Of a DNA stretch of 64,000 nucleotides, positions 48,301 to 55,500 are shown piece after piece. The DNA comes from Acidobacteriota bacterium. GTDB lineage: Bacteria; Acidobacteriota; Thermoanaerobaculia; Multivoradales; Multivoraceae. A model generated the notes under the pieces. That model saw only the letters and a program-made list of their open reading frames with translations, did not search any database and was not told the DNA's origin. The translations under genes and the position numbers were made by a program. The stretch is taken from positions 62,001-126,000 of the forward strand of contig JAPOXA010000206.1 in assembly GCA_026707325.1 (NCBI GenBank), given 5' to 3'. Numbering within the stretch: the stretch's first letter is position 1; each line of letters begins with the position of its first letter.

Positions 48301-50200
48301 GGGCGCCGGCTGGAGCGCCGGCGCGGCCGCCCTCGCCGCGGTCCGCGAACGGGCCCGTCCCGTGCTGATGACGTCCGCCACGACGATCGCCGCCCTGGCG
48401 CCGCTTTCCATCTCCACCGGACGTGAGAATGAACTCTGGCCGCCCTTCGCGACGCTCGTGATCGGCGGCCTTCTGACCGCGACCGTGCTGACGCTGCTCG
48501 TCATCCCGGTCGGCTTCGTCTTCCTCCGCCGGCTTGACGAGCTGTTCAGTCGCGTGGGCCCCTGGGTGGTGCTCACCTGGCTCGGCGCCGTCATCGCGAT
48601 CACGGCGCCTCTGTTCGCGTTCGGCGTGATCGAGTCGCTGTTCTGGCAGGTCACGACGACGGTGCTCATCGCCGGCGCGCTGCTGGGCCTCACCGTCTGG
48701 CTGCTGCCGAAACCGGCGACGCCCGAACCGGAAGCGGTCGGCGGTCCGCCCAGGCTCGTCGTTCGCCACCTGCGCAAGACGTACGGCCTTGCCGGCCCCG
48801 TGCGCCGGGCGCTCCGGGCTTCCACCGAGTTCGCCAGGCGCGTCGCCTCCGCCGGCGGCCAGGCGTTCCATCCGGCCGACGCGCGCGACCGGCTCCTGCC
48901 TCTGCTGCTGCTGCTGGCCGGCGCGATCACCTTGGCCGTGCGCATCCGCACCGGCCTGGTCATCCTCGGCATCTGGATCGCGATCCTGCTCCTCGGCTCC
49001 AGCCTGCTGCGCGAGATCCGGCGAGCCCGCGGCCACGCCGATGCTCTTGGTCGCGTGAAGCCGGGCGGCATCGAGGGTGTGCTGACGGCCCTTCTGCCCT
49101 GGGGGATCCTCACGTGGCTGGTCGGCCCGGAGATGGTCGCCGACCCGGAGATCGCCGGCTTCGTCGCCCTGGCCATCGTTTCGGCGATCATCCTGCTGAT
49201 CCAGCTCGGTCGCCGCACGGCGCGCGTGGAGACGATGCGCCGCGAACAGAAAACGTCCCGGCGCCGGCGCGCCCGGGGCCTGCGCGGCCAGATCCTCCGT
49301 CTCTGGCGCGCCGCGGCAACCAAGCTCTTCGGCCTCGACCTGCCGATCGATACGGTCAAGGCCCTGGCCGCGGTCAGCTTCGAGGTCGACCGCGGCATGG
49401 TCGGCGTCCTCGGTCCGAACGGCGCCGGCAAGACGACCCTGCTGCGGCAGTTGACCGGCATCCTGGACTCGACCCGGGGCCGCATCACGCTGGGCGGCGT
49501 ACCGCTGCTCAGCGTCCGCAAGCGCCTCGCCCGCTACGTCGGCTACCTGCCCCAGGACGCCGGCTTGCCGCCCCGCCTGACCGCCCGCCAGTACCTCGAG
49601 TACTACGCCGCGCTCTACCAGATCGACGCCTCCGAGCGGGCCGACCGCATCTCGACCCTGCTGCGGGAGGTCGGTCTCGACGAGCGGGCCGACGAGCAGA
49701 TCGGCAGCTACTCGGGCGGCATGAGGCAGCGCGTCGCGGTGGCGCGCACCCTGCTCCGGCTGCCTCCGATCATCGTCGTCGACGAGCCCACGGTCGGCCT
49801 CGATCCCCGGGAGCGGGTCCGCTTCCGCAACCTGCTCTCGCGCCTTGCCAAGGACCGGATCGTCCTGTTCTCCACCCACGTCGTCGAGGATGTCGCCGTG
49901 GCGTGCGAGCGGGTCCTGGTGCTGACCCGCGGCCGGATGGTCTTCGACGGTCATCCGGCGGCCTTGTCGCGGGAAGCGGAGGGCCGGGTGTGGTCGTGGC
50001 GGACGGCGGACGGCGGCGAGGCGCCGGATCTGCCGGAAGGCGCGGTGCTGGCCGACCAGAAGCCGGAAGCCGACGGCACGAGCAGCCTGCGCGTGCTCGC
50101 CGCGGACCGCCCCGACGAACGGGCCGAGCCGGTCGAGCCGACCCTCGAGGATGGCTACCTGTGGCTCGCCCGGTCGGTGCGTGGAGAGGCGCCGGCATGA
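45392..50200 (+). CDS. RND permease fused to an ABC ATPase split by a membrane insertion
   Basis: 1602 residues. Residues 1-1050 are a complete RND permease (start LAIRRPVAVTMFFVGLVLLG, relay motif GIGLIVDNSVVVFES near 395, second-half motif LAINPAVLLVDRMQ). Two extra helices follow (about 1055-1105). At about 1118 an ABC domain seems to start (RLVVRHLRKTYGL), is interrupted by about 180 residues with four helices (about 1166-1275), and resumes at LPIDTVKALAAVSFEVDRG with Walker A GPNGAGKT (1341-1348), signature SYSGGMRQRVAVA near 1440, Walker B VVDEPTVGLDPRER and switch STHVVEDVA. No stop or frameshift separates the parts. It overlaps the following ABC permease gene by ATGA. The whole suggests a pump using both proton motive force and ATP. 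Confidence 0.9.
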   Translation: MKAGLDTLAIRRPVAVTMFFVGLVLLGGFAWQRLPVELFPALTGDSLYVSFFRPGSEPETVEREILMPLEARVRTLPRVAETWGEVTGSSGSFTVRFERGVDLKVRELEMRRIAADLARTQPRDAFLDVQSDDTSVFSSFAMILQATGSDDEDALHDLVEEMITPRLAAVPGVSQATVMGGSARQLTVWVDPNRCAALGVTTEEVTAAVRGAAGRLRYLGSLEDEAGRTAVMLDGRPAGTVSMGEVRVVPDRAVLVRHVADVEIGSGRRQMLYRVNGEPSVGLLVFQEEGANLVRLGRDLRRRIEEINEEFTPLGIRLLASFDAAELVVTQIERLRNLGLSGFAIALLVLFLFLRQWRAVAVVAVAVPVSLAVALSFLYVAGLSLNLFTLFGLAVGIGLIVDNSVVVFESVQRRLERGRNPDDAAAGGIRRTGRAIVAASVTTAIVFLPAVIVDFESSLVQNMIALLAFAILLPLFGSLLVAIGLVPLLARHLAAPAAIRRLARLRQRRERFGGKAPPDPTRILFAGVLASALRRPASWITGVVAAVVLSVIAALSLVAASGPGQAPVADQVQLSVRLPEGRGSLESAVRAFERLETIQEVEGVDRVESVIREEGGSLTVHLVDEEERPEDLTAAFVRRLLRPPARRAGVELMNPGEGDGPGGRGGGGGGGAQELLGGGPSRVVLSGNDNEQLTDLAAQVTERLREIEGIANAYPAVRPGPDELHVSPNRRAFDTFGVLLDEVLPMLNLAGREGTRIATGFPLASGRELPIVMQRQESRRDEAQLMDGSRFDRDVSLSGLQQLRVSTGIGVLPVAALAQVRQAPPSPVITHHNGVREREVLYSLSPDVPRRGPARDAFDRSLDEAIASIHRPPGTTIALDRSEESTNWFRRIAVPVVLLVFLVLAVTFESMTLPILVLIALPLALLGSVWALVVTGMGFEAMALLGALVLLGLAINPAVLLVDRMQQHTLGAGWSAGAAALAAVRERARPVLMTSATTIAALAPLSISTGRENELWPPFATLVIGGLLTATVLTLLVIPVGFVFLRRLDELFSRVGPWVVLTWLGAVIAITAPLFAFGVIESLFWQVTTTVLIAGALLGLTVWLLPKPATPEPEAVGGPPRLVVRHLRKTYGLAGPVRRALRASTEFARRVASAGGQAFHPADARDRLLPLLLLLAGAITLAVRIRTGLVILGIWIAILLLGSSLLREIRRARGHADALGRVKPGGIEGVLTALLPWGILTWLVGPEMVADPEIAGFVALAIVSAIILLIQLGRRTARVETMRREQKTSRRRRARGLRGQILRLWRAAATKLFGLDLPIDTVKALAAVSFEVDRGMVGVLGPNGAGKTTLLRQLTGILDSTRGRITLGGVPLLSVRKRLARYVGYLPQDAGLPPRLTARQYLEYYAALYQIDASERADRISTLLREVGLDERADEQIGSYSGGMRQRVAVARTLLRLPPIIVVDEPTVGLDPRERVRFRNLLSRLAKDRIVLFSTHVVEDVAVACERVLVLTRGRMVFDGHPAALSREAEGRVWSWRTADGGEAPDLPEGAVLADQKPEADGTSSLRVLAADRPDERAEPVEPTLEDGYLWLARSVRGEAPA

Positions 50201-50874
50201 TCACCGTGCTGCGCACGTCCGCGGTCCTGCTCGCCGGGCGCAGGTACTGGTTGCTGCCATTCCTGCCCCTCGTATGGCTGGGGATCCAGGCCGTCATGTT
50301 GCTGGCCGGAATGCGGCCCAGCGTGGAGCCGGTGGCCGCGCAGAACAGCCTGATCGGCGTGCCGGTGGCGGTCCTCGCCATCTTCCTGGGCGGGCGAGCG
50401 ATCACCGGCGAACTCGACCAGAACAGCCTGGAGATCGCCTACACGGTGCCCGGAGGCGCCCACCGCGTCTGGCTCGGCAAGCTCGCCGCCGCGATCCTGA
50501 TGCTGCTGACCAGCCTGGTGCTCCTGGCCGCCGTCACCTACGCCTTCTTCACCGACTTCCCGGTTCTGTCGAGCCTGTACGGCGCCACTCAGGGAGTCGT
50601 CTTCTACCTCGCGGCGGCGATGGGCTTCGGAACGCTGTTCCGCAGCGAGGTTGCCGGATCCCTGGCCACCGTCGGCCTCCTCGGCCTGAACAGCCTGCTC
50701 AGTGCGCTCCGCATCTCGCCGTTCTGGAATCCGCTCACCGTGGAAGAAGCCGACGCGGCGCAGATGCTCGCGCTGAACGTTCAGAACCGCGTCGGCGTCG
50801 CTCTCGCGATCGCGGCCATCGTCGCCCTGACGTTCACCCGCGCCGAGCGCAGGGAGAAGATGCTCAGCGGCTGA
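50197..50874 (+). CDS. ABC-2 type permease
   Basis: 225 residues from ATG 50197, overlapping the stop of the RND-ABC gene. About six membrane helices are seen (LLPFLPLVWLGIQAVMLLAG, LIGVPVAVLAIFLGGRAI, LAAAILMLLTSLVLLAAVTY, and three more). LEIAYTVPGGAHRVWLGKLA is probably the coupling region that contacts an ATPase. It is the natural partner of the ATPase domain fused to the RND protein, which otherwise has no full ABC-2 permease. It is the last intact gene of the export operon; a truncated copy follows at 51100. Confidence 0.86.
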   Translation: MITVLRTSAVLLAGRRYWLLPFLPLVWLGIQAVMLLAGMRPSVEPVAAQNSLIGVPVAVLAIFLGGRAITGELDQNSLEIAYTVPGGAHRVWLGKLAAAILMLLTSLVLLAAVTYAFFTDFPVLSSLYGATQGVVFYLAAAMGFGTLFRSEVAGSLATVGLLGLNSLLSALRISPFWNPLTVEEADAAQMLALNVQNRVGVALAIAAIVALTFTRAERREKMLSG

Positions 50875-51026
50875 AGTACAGTTCCGCCCCCCCGATCAAC
50901 ACGCCGCCACCTCTACACAGCCCCGCAAAAGGCGGTGCCGCAACAAGAACGTCCCCTGTTCCGTCCGAATAGGCGGCCGAGGCGAGAACAGTCGCGCCTT
51001 TCCGTTTCCAGTCGGCGGCGCCAGTG

Positions 51027-51051
51027 ACGCGCTCTTTCCCTGAGAGCGCGT
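51027..51051 (+). terminator. Hairpin after the export operon
   Basis: Perfect nine-base arms (ACGCGCTCT and AGAGCGCGT) enclose a seven-base loop, about 150 bases after the last permease stop. No T-run follows, so it is only a candidate for ending the operon transcript. The remaining 50875-51026 shows nothing recognisable. Confidence 0.35.
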
Positions 51052-51068
51052 GGAGCTGCCCCTTGGGC

Positions 51069-51093
51069 GCCGCCCCGTGACAGGTGGGGCGGC
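51069..51093 (+). promoter_or_regulatory. Hairpin covering the leader of the truncated permease copy
   Basis: Eight-base perfect arms (GCCGCCCC and GGGGCGGC) with a nine-base loop end six bases before TTG 51100. It occupies the place of a ribosome binding site, and no other site is visible, which suggests the truncated copy is poorly or not translated. Confidence 0.3.
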
Positions 51094-51099
51094 CATAGC

Positions 51100-51633
51100 T
51101 TGATCACCGTCCTCCGGCACTCCGCCGTGCTGATCGGGGGTCGACGCTACTGGCTGCTCCTCCTGTCTCCGCTGCTCTGGCTCGCCGGTCAGGCCTTCCT
51201 GCTGATCGCAGGCCGATTGCCGACCTTCGAACCTGCCTCTGCACAGAACACGCTGATCGGCGTACCGGTAGCGATTCTCGGAGCCTTCCTCGGCGGCCGG
51301 ATCATCGCCGGCGAACCGGATCAGCGCACGCTGGAGATCGCCTACACGGTACCGGGCGGCGCGCATCGCGTCTGGCTCGGAAAACTCGCCGCCGCGCTCC
51401 TCATGCTGCTTGTCAGCCTGAGCCTGATGGCGGCGTTCACGTTCACGTTCTTCACTGGCTTTCCCGTCGTCCAGACCCTCTACGGCGCCGCGCAGGCGGC
51501 CACCTTCTACGTGGTGGCCGCAATGGGCCTCGGCAACCTCTTCCGCAGCGAGACTGCCGGCGCCTCCACAGGCTCTTCGAAAATCCCAGCAGCATCGATC
51601 AACGCGGATTCCGTCTTCGACATCTGCGCGTAG
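51100..51633 (+). pseudogene. Truncated second copy of the ABC-2 permease
   Basis: The frame from TTG 51100 gives 177 residues. Residues 1-148 are a clear paralogue of the preceding permease: ITVLRHSAVLIGGRRYWLLL, then LEIAYTVPGGAHRVWLGKLA identical over the coupling segment, through GLGNLFRSETAG. After that the similarity ends abruptly and the tail ASTGSSKIPAASINADSV is unrelated, so about 75 residues with two or so helices are missing. The two copies differ at many synonymous sites, so the duplication is not recent, while the truncation coincides with the arrival of the vapBC pair just downstream. It probably is not functional. Confidence 0.7.
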
Positions 51634-51644
51634 GACCCCATGCT

Positions 51645-51675
51645 CATGGTAGGCAAAGAAACACTGCCTGCCATG
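51645..51675. promoter_or_regulatory. Palindromic candidate operator of the vapBC pair
   Basis: Arms CATGGTAGGCA (51645-51655) and TGCCTGCCATG (51665-51675) are complementary at 10 of 11 positions with nine bases between. A related half site CCATGGTAGAG follows at 51686-51696. The group ends about 10 bases before the antitoxin ATG. AbrB-type antitoxins usually repress their own operon at such sites. Confidence 0.45.
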
Positions 51676-51705
51676 GAGCTGTCACCATGGTAGAGTGCGT
51701 CCTCC

Positions 51706-51999
51706 ATGGCGCACGATACGCACAAGACCGTTGAGTCGGCTTCCACCGTCGTGGACGCATCCGGCCGGCTTGTGGTGCCGGCGGCGTTCCGTGCGGCGCT
51801 CGGTTTCCAGCCACGGCAGGAGGTCGTCCTGACGCTCGAGGGCGCCTCGATCAAGATCACCACGACGGAAGCAGCCCTGGACGCCGCCGTGGCGCAGATC
51901 CAGGCCCTGGCCAGGAAGTACGGCGGCGGCAAGGGCGGCGAGGTGGACGCCTTCATCGCGGAGCGCCGGGCCGAGGCTCGGAAGGAGTTCGGTGGCTAG
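51706..51999 (+). CDS. vapB: AbrB-type antitoxin (VapB-like)
   Basis: 97 residues. The N-terminal part TVVDASGRLVVPAAFRAALG followed by FQPRQEVVLTLEGASIKI is the swapped-hairpin AbrB/MazE DNA-binding fold. The C-terminal helix (LDAAVAQIQALARKYGGGKG, then EVDAFIAERRAEARKEFGG) would wrap the toxin. The gene overlaps the PIN-domain toxin gene by eight bases. It probably neutralises the toxin and represses the operon through the palindrome upstream. Confidence 0.85.
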   Translation: MAHDTHKTVESASTVVDASGRLVVPAAFRAALGFQPRQEVVLTLEGASIKITTTEAALDAAVAQIQALARKYGGGKGGEVDAFIAERRAEARKEFGG

Positions 52000-52381
52000 C
52001 TCTTTGCTCGACGCATCGGCGCTGCTGGCGCTGATTCAGAACGAGCCAGGGGCGGAAGTGGTGTTCAGCGCCCTGTCGGACGGCGCGGCGATGTCCGCCG
52101 TCAATGTCGAAGAGGTTGCCGCTCGGCTCGCCCATAAGGGATGGTCGGAGCCCGCCGTGGCCTACTCTCTCGCCACGCTCGGAGTCGACATCCTGCCCTT
52201 CGAGTCGGACACGGCGCTCCGCAGCGGAGCGCTTCGTCCCGCAACAGCTTCGGCGGGCCTTGGACTCGGTGACCGCGCGTGTCTCGCCACCGCAGCCGCC
52301 CACGGTCTTCCCGCGCTCACGGCTGACCGGGCCTGGCTGAAGCTGGAGTTGCCTGGGGTCGAGATTCGCGCTATTCGCTGA
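51992..52381 (+). CDS. vapC: PIN-domain ribonuclease toxin (VapC-like)
   Basis: 129 residues from GTG 51992. The PIN acidic residues are visible: Asp7 in SLLDASALLALIQNEPGA, Glu in AVNVEEVAARLA near 40, and the late Asp residues in LGLGDRACLATAAAHGLPAL then TADRAW. This fold cleaves RNA, often tRNA or rRNA, with Mg2+. Start and overlap with the antitoxin gene are typical for a toxin-antitoxin operon. Confidence 0.88.
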   Translation: MASSLLDASALLALIQNEPGAEVVFSALSDGAAMSAVNVEEVAARLAHKGWSEPAVAYSLATLGVDILPFESDTALRSGALRPATASAGLGLGDRACLATAAAHGLPALTADRAWLKLELPGVEIRAIR

Positions 52382-52430
52382 AGCTGGGCCTGATGCCGTC
52401 GTCTAGCCTGGTGAGGCCCACAACCCCGCA

Positions 52431-53510
52431 CTAGAAGTCGCAGACCAGTCCCGGATAGCGGAACACGACGCCTGGATCGAGCTGCTTCGGCTTGTTCGCG
52501 GCCTCTTCGGCGCGCGCGCCCGCGAGCATTCCCTCCATGCCGTAGTTGCCCTCGTGACAGGCGTACTCGTAGATCGCGTCCTCGGTACGCTTGAGGGGAA
52601 TCGACGCCGTCCAGGGCTTCGTCCACGTCCCCGGATCGTTCACCGTGACCTCCCACTCCAGGGTCTCCGGGTCCGTCAGGGTGAACCGCTCGGCGATCGT
52701 GAGCTGTTCCGAGGAGCCCATGAAGTCGTTCTTCTCGGAGTAGTTCGAGGTTTCGACGACCAGCGTGTCGCCGTCCCAGTGGCCGCGGGAGTCACCGTTC
52801 CAGAGACGCACGCCCTCGGCGAGAACGGACTCGTCGCCCAACCGGATGACGCGGGCGTCGTGGATCATCTCCTGGTGGATCACGACGTTGTCGGGCGTCT
52901 GGAAGATCTGGTGGTAGCCGTTGTAGCCGGCGAAGATGAAGGGGGCGCCGTAGCTGATGCAGCGCTCGGGAATCGGCCGATCGAGCCAGGAGTCGGCCGG
53001 ATGCTCCATCAGGTGCTTCACCCGCTTGCAGAGACGCTTCTTCGCCGGTTCGGTGAAGGGCGGGATCAGACCGTCCGGCGGATCGACGACGAGCGAAGTG
53101 CGCTTCGTGAAGTACCGGTCGGCGATCCAGAACTGGTTGTAGTTGCCGGTCGTCGGGTCGTATGAGGTCGCCTTGGTCCGCTCGATCGCCGCCAGGACGA
53201 GCTGGTCACCGAACAGTGCGTCCGCGCCCGGGTCCGTCGCCTCGGCGACGGCCGCCATCAGCTCCTGGAACTCCTCGTCCGTCAGGCGCTCCTTACCCGC
53301 CCAGGCGGCGGGCCGCTGCAGCGGGGTGCCGTTGTTGTTGGCCCACACGCCCTGGAGGTCGGGATGGCCGTAGGCGGTGCGGGGGATCTTCCAGTCGGCG
53401 TCCGCGGCGTTGTTGTTCGCTCCCGTGGCGGTGCCGACAGCGACCAGTCCCAGCAACAGGACCATCGCGCCAACCTTCGTCACGGCTCTCGACTGTTCGT
53501 GCTTCCTCAT
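52431..53510 (-). CDS. Secreted protein of unknown function ('PDLQGVW' family)
   Basis: 359 residues with a signal peptide (KVGAMVLLLGLVAVGTATGA). The mature chain opens RTAYGHPDLQGVWANNNGTP, a hallmark of a large uncharacterised family I know mainly from Acidobacteria and some Proteobacteria. Later stretches rich in Tyr, Trp and His (APFIFAGYNGYHQIFQTPDN, GDSRGHWDGDTLVVETSNYS) suggest a beta-rich ligand-binding protein. Two cysteines (ACHEGNYGMEG and the C-terminal VCDF) may form a disulfide. Function is unknown and no enzyme motif was found. It stands alone between vapBC and a convergent-side lipoprotein gene. Confidence 0.8.
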   Translation of the reverse strand: MRKHEQSRAVTKVGAMVLLLGLVAVGTATGANNNAADADWKIPRTAYGHPDLQGVWANNNGTPLQRPAAWAGKERLTDEEFQELMAAVAEATDPGADALFGDQLVLAAIERTKATSYDPTTGNYNQFWIADRYFTKRTSLVVDPPDGLIPPFTEPAKKRLCKRVKHLMEHPADSWLDRPIPERCISYGAPFIFAGYNGYHQIFQTPDNVVIHQEMIHDARVIRLGDESVLAEGVRLWNGDSRGHWDGDTLVVETSNYSEKNDFMGSSEQLTIAERFTLTDPETLEWEVTVNDPGTWTKPWTASIPLKRTEDAIYEYACHEGNYGMEGMLAGARAEEAANKPKQLDPGVVFRYPGLVCDF

Positions 53511-53577
53511 CCGACTACCCTCCCAGGAAGGGGTGAACCGTTCTTCAATCCTAGCCGCGGACCTGCGGCGATCAACG

Positions 53578-54075
53578 TCACGTCCAGCCCCACGCCTTCG
53601 CTTCTTCGTCCCACAGCGCCAGGCACTCGGTCGCCAGACCGGCGTCGAGAACCCAGTGAGGCATGTCGGTCATGGGCCGCCCGGTGGGCCCCTGCCAGAC
53701 GCTGATCGGACGACCGTTCGCAGTCCAGGCCGACAGCACGTGACCCAGCACCTGCGCCCCCTCACCTCCTCCGGACTCCACGTCGAGCGAGTCGATCCGC
53801 ACCCGCCACTCGACATCCTCGCCCGAGCCGTCGGGGCGCACGAAGCGAACATCGTCGCCGTCGGCTTCGAGGTCCGCCACCAGGTCGATCGATTCGATCT
53901 GCGCGATGAAGGACGCGCGCAGCGTGTCCACGTCCGGCTGAGGTTCCGACGGACCGCAGGCCGTGATCGCTCCGACCAGAGCCAGGGACAACAGAACGCC
54001 GCCGACAAGCCGGCCGGCGGCGCGAGGACGCGCCGCGGACCGACCTGGCTGCCGTGTTTCGACGATGTGAAGCAT
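53578..54075 (-). CDS. Small putative lipoprotein
   Basis: 165 residues from ATG 54075; the frame extends to 54186 but the inner start gives a normal lipoprotein signal (basic head, GGVLLSLALVGAITAC with lipobox ITAC). The mature part (FIAQIESIDLVADLEADGDD then VRFVRPDGSGEDVEWRVRID) looks like a small alternating strand domain; the end is Trp-rich. The family is not recognised. It is divergent from the TetA-like pump gene with about 130 bases between. Confidence 0.65.
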   Translation of the reverse strand: MLHIVETRQPGRSAARPRAAGRLVGGVLLSLALVGAITACGPSEPQPDVDTLRASFIAQIESIDLVADLEADGDDVRFVRPDGSGEDVEWRVRIDSLDVESGGGEGAQVLGHVLSAWTANGRPISVWQGPTGRPMTDMPHWVLDAGLATECLALWDEEAKAWGWT

Positions 54076-54206
54076 GGCGTCAACTCTAACGCCTGGCCCA
54101 CGTACTACTCTCGCGACGCTCCAGTACGTCGCAGGCATTCCAGGCCCGGGGACGGCGATTCCGCGCTCTCTTCCACGGCACCCCACCGGCGGAGCCGGTC
54201 CACATC

Positions 54207-55439
54207 ATGACCACGCCTCATCCAAGCGCGCCACCCCGCCGACAGGCCGGCGTCAGCTTCATCTTCGCCGTGATCCTGCTCGACATGCTGGGAGTCGGCC
54301 TGATCATCCCCGTCTTCCCCGAACTCGTCGAGCAGTTCCGGGGCGGCGACACATCGTCCGCCGCCGTTGCCGTGGGCGCCATCGCGGCCTGCTACGCCGT
54401 GGCGCAGTTCCTGTGCGCCCCGATCCTCGGCGCCCTGTCCGACCGCTTCGGCCGCCGGCGCATCCTCCTGCTCTCCATGCTCGGCCTCGGCGTGGACTAC
54501 CTGATCATGGGCTTCGCGCCATCGCTCGGCTGGCTGTTCGCGGGCCGGATCGTCGCCGGCGTGATGGGCGCCAGCATCACGACGGCGAACGCCTACATCG
54601 CCGACATCTCGACGACGGAGACCCGGGCGCGGAACTACGGACTGGTCAACGTCGCCTTCGGCGTCGGTTTCATCCTCGGACCGATCTTCGGCGGCCTGCT
54701 TGGCGGCATCGACTTGCGGCTGCCCTTCTTCGTCGCCGCCGGTCTGTGCCTCCTCAACTCGCTTTACGGCTTTCTCGCGCTGCCCGAGTCGCTGGCGCCG
54801 GAGAACCGGAGCGCCTTCTCGCTCCGCAAGGCGAATCCGGTGTCGAGCATCGTGCATCTCCGCACCTACCCCCTGGTCGCCAGCCTGGCCGTCGCCTTTC
54901 TGCTGATGGCGCTCGCGCAACGCGGCCTGGAAACCTCCTGGGTGCTCTACACGGGCTACCGCTACGGCTGGAACGAGTTCCAGAACGGTCTCGCGCTGGC
55001 GGCCGTCGGCGTTGCGGCGGCCCTGGTCCAGGGCTTTCTCGTGCGACCCGCGGTCACCTGGCTGGGCGAACGCCGGGCCGTGCTGGTCGGCTTCGGCATC
55101 GGCACACTGGCCTTCGCCGGTTACGGCCTCGCTCCGAACGGCCTGGTCCTCGTCGCGGTGATCTTCGCGGGATCGCTGGGGGGCATCGCCGGGCCGGCGG
55201 TCCAGGCGATCATCGCGGGCACGGTGGCGCCCACCGAGCAGGGGAAGATCCAGGGGGCTCTCACGTCGCTGATGAGCCTGTCGGCGATCGTGGCGCCGCT
55301 CGTCTTCACCAGCGGCGTGTTCAGCTACTTCACCTCCGACGCCGCCCCGTTCGAGCTCCCCGGCGCACCCCTCCTGGGCGGATCGTTGCTGATGGCCGTC
55401 GCCATGCTGCTGCTGGTCCGCGCGTTCCGGCGACACTGA
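54207..55439 (+). CDS. MFS drug transporter, TetA-like
   Basis: 410 residues, twelve helices. The pattern follows class A TetA closely: LLDMLGVGLIIPVFPELVEQ, AVAQFLCAPILGALSDRFGR (MFS motif A), DYLIMGFAPSLGWLFAGRIV, NAYIADISTTETRARNYGLV and GFILGPIFGGLLGG. It is a proton antiporter of the tetracycline-resistance type; whether it moves tetracycline is not known, since close relatives export other compounds. No TetR-like regulator is adjacent. Confidence 0.87.
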   Translation: MTTPHPSAPPRRQAGVSFIFAVILLDMLGVGLIIPVFPELVEQFRGGDTSSAAVAVGAIAACYAVAQFLCAPILGALSDRFGRRRILLLSMLGLGVDYLIMGFAPSLGWLFAGRIVAGVMGASITTANAYIADISTTETRARNYGLVNVAFGVGFILGPIFGGLLGGIDLRLPFFVAAGLCLLNSLYGFLALPESLAPENRSAFSLRKANPVSSIVHLRTYPLVASLAVAFLLMALAQRGLETSWVLYTGYRYGWNEFQNGLALAAVGVAAALVQGFLVRPAVTWLGERRAVLVGFGIGTLAFAGYGLAPNGLVLVAVIFAGSLGGIAGPAVQAIIAGTVAPTEQGKIQGALTSLMSLSAIVAPLVFTSGVFSYFTSDAAPFELPGAPLLGGSLLMAVAMLLLVRAFRRH

Positions 55440-55500
55440 CGCCTCAGGCACCCGCCAACCAGCCGATGCGGGCTAGAATCGACCGTCAAGGAGGTTCGCC

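Noticed and set aside
50896..51366. 156-codon minus-strand frame after the export operon
   Set aside because: Runs antisense into the truncated permease copy and shows no domain.
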